A DNA stretch of 64,000 nt, from assembly GCA_017893485.1 (NCBI GenBank), contig CM030368.1, forward strand, positions 176,200,504 through 176,264,503, in the 5' to 3' direction. The stretch comes from Hemerocallis citrina. Taxonomy: Eukaryota > Streptophyta > Magnoliopsida > Asparagales > Asphodelaceae. Of this stretch, positions 1 through 11,469 are shown one piece after another. Positions within the stretch are counted from its first letter, which is position 1. Each line of letters begins with the position of its first letter. The notes beneath the pieces were generated by a model. The model saw only the letters and a list, made by a program, of their open reading frames with translations, had not been told where the DNA came from and ran no database searches. The position numbers were made by a program, and so were the translations under genes.

Positions 1-17
1 GCCAATAAAGGATGTAT

Positions 18-1296
18 AAGGGTTGTTCGCAGGTAGGGTTGGGCGGGTTTTAGAGGATTTTTTAACCCGAACCCGAAAGTGGGGTGGGTTTTTAAGACCC
101 CCAAAACCCGTATGAAATTATGGTACTTAAAACCTGAAACCACGGGTTCAAGAAAGTTTCTAGCTCGGGTCAAGTTTTAAAAGTCGGGTTCGATCCAAGT
201 ACGGCTGGGTGAACCTCATTGAACACAAGTATTGGAACATTGTTTGTAGAAACATCAAAATAAAACAATATTATTTAATATTTAACAGAAACACATGTTC
301 GACTTCAATGCACAAGTTTATCAAAAAAAACTTTCTATGCACAATAATATATATTATCCCAAAATATAAACCTCCACATATTTATATATACAAAAACTAC
401 CAACAGCTCATTTTATGCATACATGATACATAAATACTAAAGGTTGTGTTAAAAAAAAACTACGGAATATATATTATATTTTGTATAGCATATATTTTAT
501 ATATGCACTAGATTTGCCCGTGGGCACGGCACGTCTTCGGACCGATACAGCATATGAAAGCCTTGGAAACAGTAAAACAACAATTATGTAGCTCAAGTTT
601 GAATAGTAAACCAATAATTAGTTGTAAATAAAAGTAATGTTTCCATTAGTATATGTTGAAAAATAATTATAAATGGAGGTGTAAAATCCAACTTCTTAGA
701 ACTTTGAGTGTGGAAAATGATGGAATTTAACTGTTGATGAGATATTTGCTATTTTCAATGTAACGAGCAATAAAAAAATGCATAAAAAATCTGAAAATTT
801 ACAAACCTGAAAACTGAAAATATAAATTTGTGAGTAAATAGAGAGAGAATGAGATATATATAGAGAGAGAGAGAAATAAATAAATAAATGAGTTGTTTTG
901 GGGGGATTTGAATGAGTTTTGGGGAGAACTTTTGGGCGGAAAAATATGTTTTGTGAGGTTGGATCTGGACCATTGATTTCAACCCTATTGAATGAGAGCC
1001 ACTTGATAGCTTTCTTTGTGTTTTATTATATAGATACCTTATACATCATTTGAAAAAAACAGAACCTTGTATGTAGAATACACCCATTAAATTTAATTTA
1101 TTACCTTCTAATTAGAATATGCGGGTTCGGGCCGGTTCGCGTTCGGGCTGGGTTTGGTTACGGGTTGGTTTATTAAACATATGAAGCCTACTAAAAAAAA
1201 AGGGGTTCTGGTGGGTTTATAAGAAGTTCTTAACCCTTTATTTACAGGTTGGGTTCAGGCAGGTTCAGGTCAAACCCGACCCGATGAACAACCCTA
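18..1296. mobile_element. non-autonomous hAT-like DNA transposon with 8-bp target duplication
   Basis: The element is flanked by a perfect 8-bp direct repeat GGATGTAT (10-17 and 1297-1304), the size hAT transposases generate. Its ends are inverted: the left end reads AAGGGTTGTTCGC and the reverse complement of the right end reads TAGGGTTGTTCATC. Both ends are followed by many subterminal CGGGTT/AACCCG motifs, as is common in hAT ends. No transposase reading frame is present, so it must have moved using a transposase from elsewhere. A Helitron-like element (508-1034) sits inside, leaving about 750 bp of the element's own sequence. The superfamily call rests on the duplication length and end structure, not on a protein. 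Confidence 0.8.
508..1034 (-). mobile_element. Helitron-like element nested in the hAT element
   Basis: Read on the minus strand, the element starts with TCTATATAATAAAA (right end, 1034) preceded by A. It ends with a GC-rich palindromic stretch (GCCGTGCCCACGGGC) a few bases before a terminal CTAG followed by T (left end, 508-511). A 5' TC, a 3' hairpin, a terminal CTRR and insertion between A and T with no duplication are the Helitron hallmarks. It has no Rep/helicase coding capacity. A purine-rich AGAG/AAAT microsatellite lies inside at about 838-892. Confidence 0.6.
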
Positions 1297-2573
1297 GGAT
1301 GTATGTATCACAGAATCACAAATGATAATAAGGGGTAGAGTAAGTGATGAGAAACCAGACTCGGTTTGTATCAGCATGGCACCAAGGATCATATTGAGTA
1401 TGTACTCCACGGTTAACGTTCTGTAGTTTCTAAATAGAATAAGTTGAATCAACAACTGGAATCCAAAAGTTTTAGAAATGCATGTTGAAAACAGAATCCA
1501 TAAAATATAATTTTAGCAAAACTATGAGAATAAATGAGGTTATAGTTCATATTAGTAACCAGGAAGTGACCATTTTATCTATCTATGAAATCGTTCATCA
1601 TATAGAAGGATTCAGAGAATGTAGTGTGCAAAGATTGAGGAGAATGTTTCACGTATAATCAAAGCGGGATGGCTGCATTGCGGTGCAGAGTAATATGTCA
1701 TGAATCATCACCAAATACCATGATATTGATGGAAAAGGTGTATGAGATGGTTCTACGACCAGCCATATATTTATTATGGCTTTAATGTAGAGCAAATAAG
1801 AAAAGTCCAATTGAGTACAGCTGAAATAAGAGTGATGAGGATACTATAAGAGAAAGAGGTTCATCTAATTGAGTAAAAATGAGGCAAAGCCAAATCAGAT
1901 GGTTCTGCACAAGTAATAAACACCAATAACAAAACCAATTAGAAAGACTGGTATCTAACGAAGAAAAGAAGAGTATGAGAAGACCTAATCAAACTTGAAC
2001 TGAGGCATGACAGTTGTTAAATTAATGACCTGATAATTTTATATTTAATAGAATATGGTCTTTGCCAAAGGAGAAAAATAATACATGTGATCGTCCACAA
2101 AGATTCAGCATAAAGGTTCGATAGTTGTTAATTTAAAAACAATATGGACCTTGGCAGCGCTTAAGTTGAAAATTAATTCATGTAACCAGCTACAAATATT
2201 TAACATAAAGGCTAGGCCGTTGTTATTATCTCCTCCTATACCACTCTTTTTTAACAAAGTCTTGATATAAATATGTTTGTGCCTGGGCTGAAGTTGGACA
2301 CCTAACTACTCTATAAGACATTGTCATAATGAAATTTAATCCATATTTTCGATCTTATGAATAAAATCTACTGCTTGTTAGAATATAATATTATTCCCTC
2401 AAAGCTCGCCACAACTTCAGAGTAATGGTGTAGTGGTAGATTCATTCTCATGGTAAAAAGCTAGCTAGTTTCAATTTCCACCTAGCACATATTAAATGTA
2501 GATTTCAAATAAACAAAGTAACAAAAACACTGTGCATAGCCCAGTTTTAGGTCCACAGAAATATGGCACTCAA

Positions 2574-2717
2574 GGGATGTTACAATATGAACATTATCCC
2601 TCAATCCTGACCACAACTTCAAAGCTAATCATGCACTGGCATGGTAGGGATGTTACAATACGAACATTATCCCTCAACCCTGACCACAACTTCAAAGCTA
2701 TCATGCACTGGCATGGT
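2574..2717. repeat. 72-bp tandem duplication
   Basis: Two adjacent near-identical units (2574-2645 and 2646-2717) both begin GGGATGTTACAATA and both end CACTGGCATGGT. They differ at only a few bases, which indicates a recent local duplication in non-coding DNA. Confidence 0.85.
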
Positions 2718-3253
2718 CATTTCACAAAGCTAAAGCAGCAATTAAAAAGTGATTCATTCATTCATTAAAACTTGCATGTGGAAGAATATTCAATTATTGA
2801 ATATGGAGATTGCAGAATTTGTGTCAAAACTCATTACATTCCCTTTCTCATCAAACTCCTAACCTTTTTTGTTCTCTATATCTGAGTTGGAACCTTTAGA
2901 CGAGAATATTATCCAAAGAAAATCACTATACCTTTCCAGTATCCTTGATTAAAAAAGTTAAATTATAGGCTTAAAACATGATGGTAGTTGTACAAACAGA
3001 CTCAGTATGATTTTGAGTGTATTAATTACGAATATAAAATCACATTCCCATAGAAACATAAAAAGTTAATTACTATAATAAGTCAAAACACTTGTATATT
3101 GATTAAGGATTTTCAAAAAATTACTCACCAAGTGAAGATTCACCAACCAACATAAACTAGCATTATTACATATTACACACTGCCACTTCTATTACACACT
3201 GCCACTTCTCAAGAATAACTTGTGATTTTCTGCAAGTACTGACAATATGAAGT

Positions 3254-3765
3254 ACTTCAGTAACATCATTCTCTAGCTAGGTTAAGTCCATATGGCAAGT
3301 TATGCATAGGCCAATTTCATCATCTCGAAAGTCCTCCTAACAATAGTAAGGAAAGTACAAATACCCAAATAGTAATTGTACATCTCTTGAGGTCTAGCTA
3401 GAAAAAAATTCACAATAAAATGCACTTCAGGAACATCATTCTCTAACTAGGTTAAGTCCATATGGCAAGTTATGCATAGGCCAATTTCTTCATCTCCAAA
3501 GTCCTAACAATAGTAAGGAAAGTACAAATTGTTACTTTGCATAGGCCAATGATGTTACTATTGTTCAGTAACATCATTCTCTAACTAGGTTAAGTCCATA
3601 TTGCAAGTTATGCATAGGCCAATTTCATCATCTCCAAAGTCCTCCTAACAATTTCATCAACTCCAAAGTCCTCCTAACAATAGTAAGGAAAGTACAGATA
3701 CCCAAGTAGTAATTGTACATCTCTTGAGGTCTAGCTAGAAAAAAATTCACAATAAAATGCACTTA
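3254..3765. repeat. three diverged direct repeats of up to about 170 bp
   Basis: The motif CATCATTCTCTA(G/A)CTAGG starts three copies near 3254, 3425 and 3566. Copies 1 and 3 continue to the same ending (TTCACAATAAAATGCACTT); copy 2 is shorter. The array lies directly downstream, in the MYB3R sense, of exon 5. Confidence 0.8.
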
Positions 3766-3820
3766 GCATGTTGAAGAAAGAAGTGCAAGAAAAATCAGAT
3801 CATGAATTTTAACATGCTAC

Positions 3821-3924
3821 CTCTCTCGGCATTGCTTCCCAATGCGTCCTGGTAATGCTTGAGCAATTTGCGACCATTTCCCTGGTCCACATTTGTCTAC
3901 CATTTTCACGATAACATCATCTTC
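3821..3924 (-). CDS. MYB3R: MYB3R exon 5 (most of repeat R2)
   Basis: The acceptor TTTACAG precedes the exon, which opens EDDVIVKMVDKCGPGKWSQI and runs to QCRER. The donor GTAGCATG follows at 3820. The exon ends in phase 2, which fits the conserved arginine-tryptophan codon pair continuing in the next exon. Confidence 0.88.
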
Positions 3925-6900
3925 CTGTAAAAGTAACCAAAATATACAAAGAGGTTACCAGTCTAATTTGCATTACCAAAACTTCAAAGTAAGTAAAAAT
4001 TAATAAATCTCAGAGAGAAGTACATAAGAAAAGTTGCAGTACGCATTCTGATCTGAATAAATACCTCTTTAGACCATGGTCCTTTTATAAGGTCAGGATT
4101 TAAAACCTTCTGCCATCTATGCAAGCACTGAACATCAGTTCGGTCGGGAAAACATTCAGCTGCATAAAAGGAAGAAAAAAAACATATGAAGCACCATATC
4201 AAGCATCGTAGTGCAACATTTAACAATCTACACATATAATAGTGAAAGGCAATACTCCAACAGAAAAGAAATAAGAGGGTGGGTGAAAACCACCTGTGAA
4301 AGAAATCTCCCCCGTTGGCAGAAAAAGAATAATCTACGATCCAACGGTTTGAAAAGCAAGCACTTATAGGCTAGTTTTACAAAATAAGGAGAACATAGGT
4401 TGGCTGGCAATAAAGGTTGACTCACAACCCATATTTACTCAAAACAAGTTTAACCAGAAATTTTAGGTATAGATTATAATTGCAGACCAGGTAAAGATTT
4501 TGGTGGGACATGGATTTTTAAATCCTAGTCAGATTTGATATACCTGCTTCCGAACCTCATAGCTCAATAACGTGAACCACATTTCTTTTCTTCCACTAGT
4601 ATAGGATCTATAGATACTCACAAGTTACTACATGCAGATTAAAAAAATATTTTGATATTAGCACTTATTTATCAATTCTGTAATGCAAGATCTCTCTTTT
4701 TGTTCTGAAATCTGCAACTACGAATTGGGAAGAAGGGCACTTGATCCATAATGTGCATCTCTGTAATTTTCATTGAAAAGTCTCCATTGCCATTGCAGAG
4801 GGGTAATTCATATGGAATGAACCAAAACAAAATTAAGTGAATTAGTGAAATCTACTTGGATAAAATGCTCTGCATATTCTTGCATAACCAATAAAAGAAG
4901 AAAACAAAAGAAAAACAGTTAATTGGCTGGATGATAAGAATCCAAAAAAGTGTCTGAAACTGGAATAATATGGATAGTATATAAGATACCCACTACTAGC
5001 TTACTGGGTTTGGATCAACTATGGCTACCTAGCCTTCAACTAATTTTCCTCAGACCTTTATTTTCCTGAAGTAAAAGAGGCTAAGGAAAATGAAGTGGAT
5101 ATTGAAAAGTTCATTCTGCAGGGAAGAAAAAACAAAGGCTACACAGAGAGAGGGTCAGGGAGCAAGGACAACAAAAAGTGGTATCAAAAAATAAAAGTAC
5201 TGAACTGATACATAATTAAACCAGACATATGCCCAAACATATGTAATTTAGCCCTTTAATTCAGATTCAATAAATTCACAACATCTAGTTTGTGCTAGAA
5301 CACAACGTCATTAAGACCTCTATGTCTAACCTTTCGCAATTATCCGGACAGTTCTTTTTATAACCAAAAGAAAGAAAACAAAAGAAAAACAATCAATTGC
5401 CTGCATGATAAGAATCCAAAACTCTGAGCAAAAAACCAGTATAAAACGGATAGAGTTGGATAGCCACTAGCGTACTGAGTTTGGAGAGTTTGGATCCACT
5501 CTGTAAAACATAAGCCTTCAACTGATTTTCCTTAGACCTCGATTTTTCCGATGCAAATTTAAATGTTCATTCTGCCTAAATAAAAAACAAACGACGTTCT
5601 ACAACGCGAAGAAAACAAATGAGATTCAAAATTTAAATGTTCATTCTGCCTAAATAAAAAACAAACGACGTTCTACAACGCGAAGAAAACAAATTACAAA
5701 CACAGGGGAATCGGAGAATAAGAACACTGGTAAAGGGTATAAGAAAAAAAATACGATAATTATTAAACAGATAAAGAAGTAAGCAGGGTATATACGTATG
5801 CAATTTTTACCCCTTCAGTTCAGATTCAACAATACCAAACCCACTGTTCTAAAAATCGGTCTAGGCAGTCCCGAGGAGACTCGCCTAGGCCCTAGGCGTT
5901 TGAAAAAATCGGTTTGTTCTATTGGGCGGGTCCAAGCAGGTCTAGGCGGATCTGGACGGCCTGTGCGGATCTGGACAGCCTAGGCGGACCCGGATAAAAA
6001 GAAAGAGCCTAACCCGGTCTGACCCAACCCGAACCCGTTTAAAAATAATTTTCGGGTCAAGAAAGAGTTAGAGACTTAGTTCATATTAGTAGTAGTAGTA
6101 ATAGTTCTTAGGTGGTGTCTTTTGCTTGTAGTGGTAGGTGTGGTCTCGTTGTTTGTTTTCATCTTGAGGATTTAACGTTATTGTACCGATATCAACTTAT
6201 CAATGAAACGGGATGACAACAATCTTCCTATATTCAAAAAGAAATGTACATATATAGCCACTACATATTTAGACAATCTTCAGATTAGGAAGATATGGCT
6301 TCTATTATTTTTTTCCCAAAATTCATATGAGAACAGGACATAGCCCAAATTACAAATTGTAAGTTGGAGTTCACTAAAAACTACTAGGACAACATTGTTT
6401 TGCCTTCAAGATATCAAATCTATCGATGCTTTTGATTATGAAAATATAAGTCAATCCATATTTCAAAATAGATAGACTAGAACTAGTATACTAGTTTATT
6501 TTCTCGATACATCTAATTTAGACATTAAAAATTTTGATGAGGAGCAATACCATATCCTGACAAATCATCGCTCTACCCTAATCTGTTATCAAAACCAACA
6601 TCTTGATGCAATTGTATCTTTTAGACTATCTAAAGCTCATCTTGCAATAGCAAGGAGAAAAATCAAGAATAAGAATGAGGAACAATAAAGAGCATGATAA
6701 TGCATGGTGGAACAACAAAACAAAACCAAAAAATAAATTGGGGTAAAAATAAACTAAACTAAAATAAATAAATACATAACACCTAGCGCCTAGCGGCCAG
6801 CCTAGACCCCGCTTAGAAGGTCTAGAACTAGTATAATAGTTTATTTTCTCGATAAATCTAATTAAGACATTAAAATTTCTGATGGGGAGCAATATCATAT

Positions 6901-9900
6901 CCTGACAAATCATCGCTCTACCCAAATCTGTTACCAAAACCAACATCTTGATGCAATTGTGTCTTTTAGACTATCTAAAGCTAATCTTGCAATAGCAAGG
7001 AGAAAAATCAAGAGTAAGAATGAGGAGCAATAAAGAGCATGATAATGAATGGTAGAACAACAAAACAAAACTAAAAAATAAATTGGGGTAAAAATAAATA
7101 AATAAATACATAACACCTAGCGCTTAGCGGCCTAGACCCCGCTTACAAGGTCTAGGCACCAGGCCTCCATCGACCCCCCCCCCCCCCCCGACTACCGCCT
7201 AGCGACTTTTAGAACACCGACCAAACCATTCCAATTAGTTTCTACTAGAACATAACAACATTAAGAAGCACCTCTAAGCACATTAAGCACATTGAGTTAA
7301 AATAAAGAAGCTATAAAGCAGTGTGTAAAAACTAAAATACAGTAAAGTTAAAAAATAAAATGATTAATCAGTTAATTAATTAAATAATAATAACAATCTT
7401 TATATAAAAAGAAAAGCATATTAGAATGCACAAAGAGGCATTTGAGCAAAAAATATATATATAAAAAGGAGAATGAAATCTCCCACACTGTCTACTTAAC
7501 TGTACAGTTCTGAACAAAGTTTTAAGTTAAAAGATTAAGTTGAAATTCAACTAGAGCAAAGTGATGTTATGAATGCAACATTCAGTTCCAGTAATTTAGC
7601 AACTAGGTAACAAAGCATACTCTTTCTTAAAACTAGAAAAGCATACTCAATTCATGTACCTATCTTCTTCCAGTTTTTTGCTTTGAAGCGTTGAACAGCT
7701 CTGCACAATATAGAATCCTGCAGTATAGTTACAGAAAATCATATTAACAATAATTCAAAAACTTCCATCAACTAGTTTGATAATTCAACAATACATAACT
7801 TGAAATGAAAATACTTTAGCAAGCAATTCAGTATAATAATGATCACAACTAATAATGATCACAACATTACATGTAAAACCCCATCCATATGTAGTATGTT
7901 ACTATTGTACTGAATCTACTTAATCACAAATTTCTGTCTAAGCTTGCTAAGCTGAATTTCCTTACGAATATAATAAGGTTATGATGGAGACAACTATTAG
8001 CTTGACTGTTCTGAACTTTGTGTTGAAAAAAGACATATCTATGAAGTACCAAAGTTACACAAGACTTTACATGCAATAGTAACTCCACATTACACTAAAA
8101 AATCAAAATGCATTTTGTAAAATAAGAACGAAGATTAAATTCGGAAGAGGAAAAAGGCCACTTCATGCCTACTTGTACTCTAAGTAGTCTTGATAATATC
8201 ACAGTTCAAGGGAACAAGAAAAGAGATGAATACCCTGACTTCTAAGGATAACTGTGGCAATCGGAACATAGAACTGGAAACATAGCCAGTGAACATTTGT
8301 CACTTGTAGCTATTAATTGATCTGATGTGCAAAGGAAGTTAAACTAACATATCCTGATTTCTAATTGAGTGGGCAGCAACTACTTTCTTAAACAAAGAAA
8401 CTTCAAAGAATCATCATAAATAAATCTTACTGGATAGCAACTATAAACTGGATATTATTTGACATTGTCCTCACTGAAGATAAAATACTAGTATATTCAT
8501 GCACAAAATAGGTAAGCATGTGCCAAGGGCACCCGGATGTGGTTGAAATGTACTACATAAGCAAGCAGAATGAAAAAATTTAATAGAAACAAACAACTGC
8601 ACTTTAGTTCCTAAGCCAATTAATTCTAAGTTACGTCATAAGGCTAACTTTAAGTTACATCTTACTTAACACTTGGTTGGTAAGCCAAACGTGAGTTCAG
8701 GGATGTCAATATTATGTTCATTCACTGTTTTAATGTTTTAATGTTTTAAATTTCGACCGAAATTTCCTTTCGGCTAGCTGGCCGATATGAAATCACTAAT
8801 TTTATACTCCATATCATTTTGGCCCGAAATGTGTAGATTTCAGCCAAAATTGCCGAAATATTGGCCAAAATATTGCTGAAATTGCCGAAATATCGGCCAA
8901 AATTGACACACTAAAGTTATTGTGAATATATAACTTTTTTTTTTGTTTTAGAAAATCCCCGGAATTGGTTCAATCTTAATTGGTTCAACCTGAATTGGTT
9001 CAACCTGACCCAATCCCAGGTCTTTTCAATGGGTCAATTTTGATAAGGAATCAACTCAGAGCACAGAACTCCGGGTTTCTCTACATAAATAACAACATTT
9101 CCTAGACCCTGGTGACGGTGACGGTGACGGGGTCCTCTGAATGAACTCCATACACGCGGGCATACGTTTTTGCATATAAGTCTTTTCAATGGGTCAATTT
9201 TGATAAGGAATCAACTCAGAGCACAGAACTCCGGGTTTCTCTACAAAAATAACATCATTTCCTGGACCCCGGTGACGGTGACGGGGTCCTCTGAATGAAC
9301 TCCATACACGCGGCCATACGTTTTTGCATTTAAGTCCATACCGGGGTCCAGGAAATAACAACATTTTCTGGACCCCGGTGATGGTGACGGTGACAGGGTC
9401 CTCTGAATGAACTCCATACACGCGGGCATACTTTTTTGCATGTCTTTCAATATTGTGAGAACTTTGTCTCTCTATTGTTTGTGTTTATGCAAAGTCAAGT
9501 CTATTAACTAATATGTTTTTTTCTAATTAATGTAAATTCAATTTAGTTATATACTTATAATACATTCCTTTGTATATTGTTGTTAAATTCTGCGAATATT
9601 TACCGTGATTGATTCATGTCATTAGTTACATTATACAATATTTTATATGATAAATGACATGTAGAACATATAATATTTTATTTAATAACAAAAAAATATG
9701 TTTATTGAGTGTCCAAAATGAACATCCGAGATGATTACATTTCTCCGATATCTCCGATCCGAGACGAAACACCCCTTGTCAAGATGAGTCCAAAATCCGA
9801 GATTTAAAACCTTGTCCTCATTGGCAGAATAAAGCTTTTATATGTAATAACATTGTGGATTTATCAACAATCTTCTTAGACTGCATAACTATATCACTAG

Positions 9901-11469
9901 TGTTTAATGGGAGTAGCTTCAATGAAAAGAAGAAAAAAAAACGAAGTGTGGCAGGAATGTAATAGACTAATAGTTGGTGTCTAACTTTCATTGGCTAACT
10001 AGTAAGCTGGCAGCTGATGCTGGTCGTCTTCTTGTCATGGAAACCGACGTTTACAAGAACATCTCACTAATTTTGTTTTGTTCTATTGAGTACTTCATAA
10101 TAATAATTAACCACGTCTGAACACATATTAAAGAAAAGAGGATTATGTTGAAGAGAAGAGTGGCCAACCTTATAACTACCGTGCTCACATTGCTTAAAGG
10201 TAAAGGGCCAAAGGCTAAAGGGCCAAAGGCTATACTCTGATACCAAATCTCAGGTGAATGAATCATTTACAAAAAAGGTGAGGTAAACTTGTAGAATAGC
10301 ACAAAGGAACAAGGATATCTCACAGGAAAGTAACAATAGAGGGATGAAAATCAGCTAAAGAATTCAGTTTATTCACAAAATCAAATTAAGAAGAACCCAT
10401 GAGAAATCCACCTTCTATTGAAGAAAAACGCATTGAAACTGGAAAACAACAAAATTTTCAAGTTTAATTTAACCTGTTCAAGGATAGTGTGTACTGACAC
10501 TAAGGAGCTTTCTGAAATTTGGATACTAAAACCATATCACAAAAGTATATCATTTCCTGAAATTCAGTTTCCTATTGGTTGTAGATACTTAGAACTGAAA
10601 CTTCTTCGTTCCAAAATGTTGGCACGGACCCGTTAATGGGTAAAACGTTGGCAAAGACTATCAACATAAGTATTTCCTACATTCTAAAGACTAGAATTTC
10701 CAGAAACCCACGGGTAGCGAGGGATCTTCTGATAATATGGTTCCAAAACTTCATTCTTTGCATCCAGTCAAAGACATTTAATATTCTTGTACGCTAATAA
10801 CATCAAACATTTTATAAATAAGTTCCATGCCTAGAAATCTGAGGACCTTGGTACCGTACCCTACACCCAAACCAGCAGCCTTCACACCAAGCCACAGGCA
10901 ACAAATGATGCCATTTTACTGTTTCCTACTTAAAAAACTAAAGAAGAAACTACTTCAGCAAGCAACCAATTTTCTTTGTTGGATCATTTCTAAGACTTAT
11001 TCAATGGTGAGTAATTCCTCTATACAATTCATGGCAAACAACCAAAATACGTTTGCACAAATATCCATGTTGAAACAATTGTATAGCATGCTAAATTGCT
11101 AACAAAATAAGCACAAATACACATTAGTTACCTCTTCAGCTGTCCACTGTCCTTTTGTCGAGCGGCGCGTTGGACCACTAATCCTCCTACAAAAGCGCGA
11201 AAACATAGTACTACATTAGATCCTCCCCAACTACATTCAATCATTCCTTAACTAAGCACAATATTAAATCACAAACAGGCATCCACAAAATATTACAAGT
11301 AAGTGAAAACCATTTACCCACTAAAAGGTCGTCGCCTCCTCTGAAATTCATCGCTTGCTCCGTTTTGTGCCGCCGGAGGCAGACCACCACCGCCAGCAGC
11401 TTCGCCTCTCCCATCATGGGCAGCAGCTGTTTCGCCACTCCCATCAATCTGACACTTCTCACTTCCCAT
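3821..11469 (-). CDS. MYB3R: R1R2R3-type MYB (MYB3R) transcription factor, 5' portion of the gene, five exons
   Basis: Five exons on the minus strand join in frame with GT-AG introns: 11469-11318, 11186-11132, 7717-7660, 4159-4065 and 3924-3821 (464 coding bases). They encode a short acidic and glycine-rich N-terminus. Next comes R1, with its tryptophans in KGQWTAEE, KNWKKI and CLHRWQK, then R2 from KGPWSKE through GKWSQIAQALPGRIGKQCRER. The diagnostic R1-R2 linker WQKVLNPDLIKGPW is typical of plant three-repeat MYBs. These nuclear proteins bind mitosis-specific activator (AACGG) promoter elements and control G2/M genes. R3 and the regulatory C-terminus are not in the window. Introns 2 and 3 are each about 3.4-3.5 kb and TE-bearing. 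I cannot tell whether this is an activator-type or repressor-type MYB3R. Confidence 0.9.
4065..4159 (-). CDS. MYB3R: MYB3R exon 4 (end of R1, linker, start of R2)
   Basis: The acceptor ATGCAG precedes the exon, whose first two bases complete an alanine codon begun in exon 3. It then encodes ECFPDRTDVQCLHRWQKV, the linker and KGPWSKE, and stops at donor GTATTT (4064). Its 95 bases keep phase with both neighbours. Confidence 0.9.
5555..5694. repeat. 66-bp direct duplication
   Basis: Two essentially identical copies (5555-5620 and 5628-5694) share ATGTTCATTCTGCCTAAAT and ACGACGTTCTACAACGCG. They lie inside MYB3R intron 3, just before the hAT-like insertion. Confidence 0.85.
5842..7219. mobile_element. 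non-autonomous hAT-like transposon inside MYB3R intron 3
   Basis: A perfect 8-bp direct repeat ACCAAACC flanks it (5834-5841 and 7220-7227). Inverted ends are CACTGTTCTAAAAATCGG on the left and CGGTGTTCTAAAAGTCG on the right (reverse complement). CTAGGC motifs are dense near both ends. Internally, about 340 bp is directly duplicated (roughly 6470-6815 and 6820-7155, each followed by a CCTAGCGC block), and a 16-C run lies near the right end. There is no transposase frame. Several short frames on the minus strand fall inside the duplicated units and are not considered genes. Confidence 0.85.
7660..7717 (-). CDS. MYB3R: MYB3R exon 3 (core of repeat R1)
   Basis: The acceptor ACTGCAG precedes DSILCRAVQRFKAKNWKKI, and the donor GTACATG follows at 7659. 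At 58 bases it leaves one base of the next codon, matching exon 4. It carries the second R1 tryptophan. Confidence 0.9.
8744..9809. repeat. inverted-ended repeat with GAAATTTCGG/CCGAAATATC motifs
   Basis: The left end TTTTAAATTTCGACC and the reverse complement of the right end (TTTTAAATCTCGG) are similar. The flanks are rich in repeated CCGAAATAT and GATATCTCCGAT motifs, so this may be a MULE-like or other non-autonomous DNA element. No clear target duplication was seen, so the class is undecided. Confidence 0.4.
9021..9441. repeat. tandem repeat, two units of about 155-160 bp plus a partial third
   Basis: Units begin TCTTTTCAATGGGTCAATTT at 9021 and 9181; a truncated third copy starts near 9335. 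Each unit contains a GGTGACGGTGACGG run of variable copy number and ends with TACACGCGG(G/C)CATAC. The array lies inside the 8744-9809 repeat. Confidence 0.85.
11132..11186 (-). CDS. MYB3R: MYB3R exon 2 (start of repeat R1)
   Basis: The acceptor TTTGTAG precedes it; the first base completes a glycine codon from exon 1. It encodes RISGPTRRSTKGQWTAEE, the conserved basic lead-in and first tryptophan of R1, and ends at donor GTAACT (11131). Confidence 0.88.
11318..11469 (-). CDS. MYB3R: MYB3R exon 1 (N-terminus)
   Basis: It starts at ATG 11469 (MGSEKCQIDG...), is rich in Gly, Ala and acidic residues, and ends RRRRPFSG at donor GTAAAT (11317), phase 2. An in-frame upstream ATG at 11520 would add 17 mostly hydrophobic residues. 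I prefer the downstream start because its composition suits a MYB3R leader, but the choice is not proven. Confidence 0.75.

Larger units (their letters stand above)
1305..3820. other. non-coding stretch, probable downstream intron of MYB3R
   Basis: No supported exon lies here. The next MYB3R exon, starting with the last part of R2 and R3, should follow the donor at 3820 on the minus strand. I looked for its conserved coding pattern on that strand and did not see it, so it probably lies left of the window. The stretch contains two local duplications, listed separately, and a weak tRNA-like or SINE-like patch at about 2418-2490. Confidence 0.5.
4160..7659 (-). other. MYB3R intron 3
   Basis: A 3.5-kb intron with GT-AG ends (GTACATG and ATGCAG). 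It contains a pair of diverged direct repeats (about 4860-5075 and 5365-5550), a recent 66-bp duplication and a complete hAT-like element (5842-7219). I see no other gene in it. Confidence 0.8.
7718..11131 (-). other. MYB3R intron 2
   Basis: A 3.4-kb intron with donor GTAACT and acceptor CTGCAG. It holds the 8744-9809 repeat block. Near 10228 it also holds a minus-strand motif, TTTGGTATCAGAGTA, resembling a retrotransposon primer-binding site, with no LTRs recognised around it. Otherwise I see only unique-looking AT-rich sequence. Confidence 0.75.

Noticed and set aside
1305..3820. R3 exon of MYB3R
   Set aside because: I searched by eye on the minus strand for the conserved R3 coding pattern and found nothing convincing, so the exon is not called.
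6626..7116. Two similar minus-strand frames of 106 and 61 codons
   Set aside because: They arise from the duplicated units of the hAT-like element and cover AT-rich non-coding sequence. They do not resemble a transposase.
9021..9441. CRISPR-like spaced repeats
   Set aside because: The units are long, adjacent and contain an inner minisatellite, and the genome is a plant's. This is an ordinary tandem duplication.
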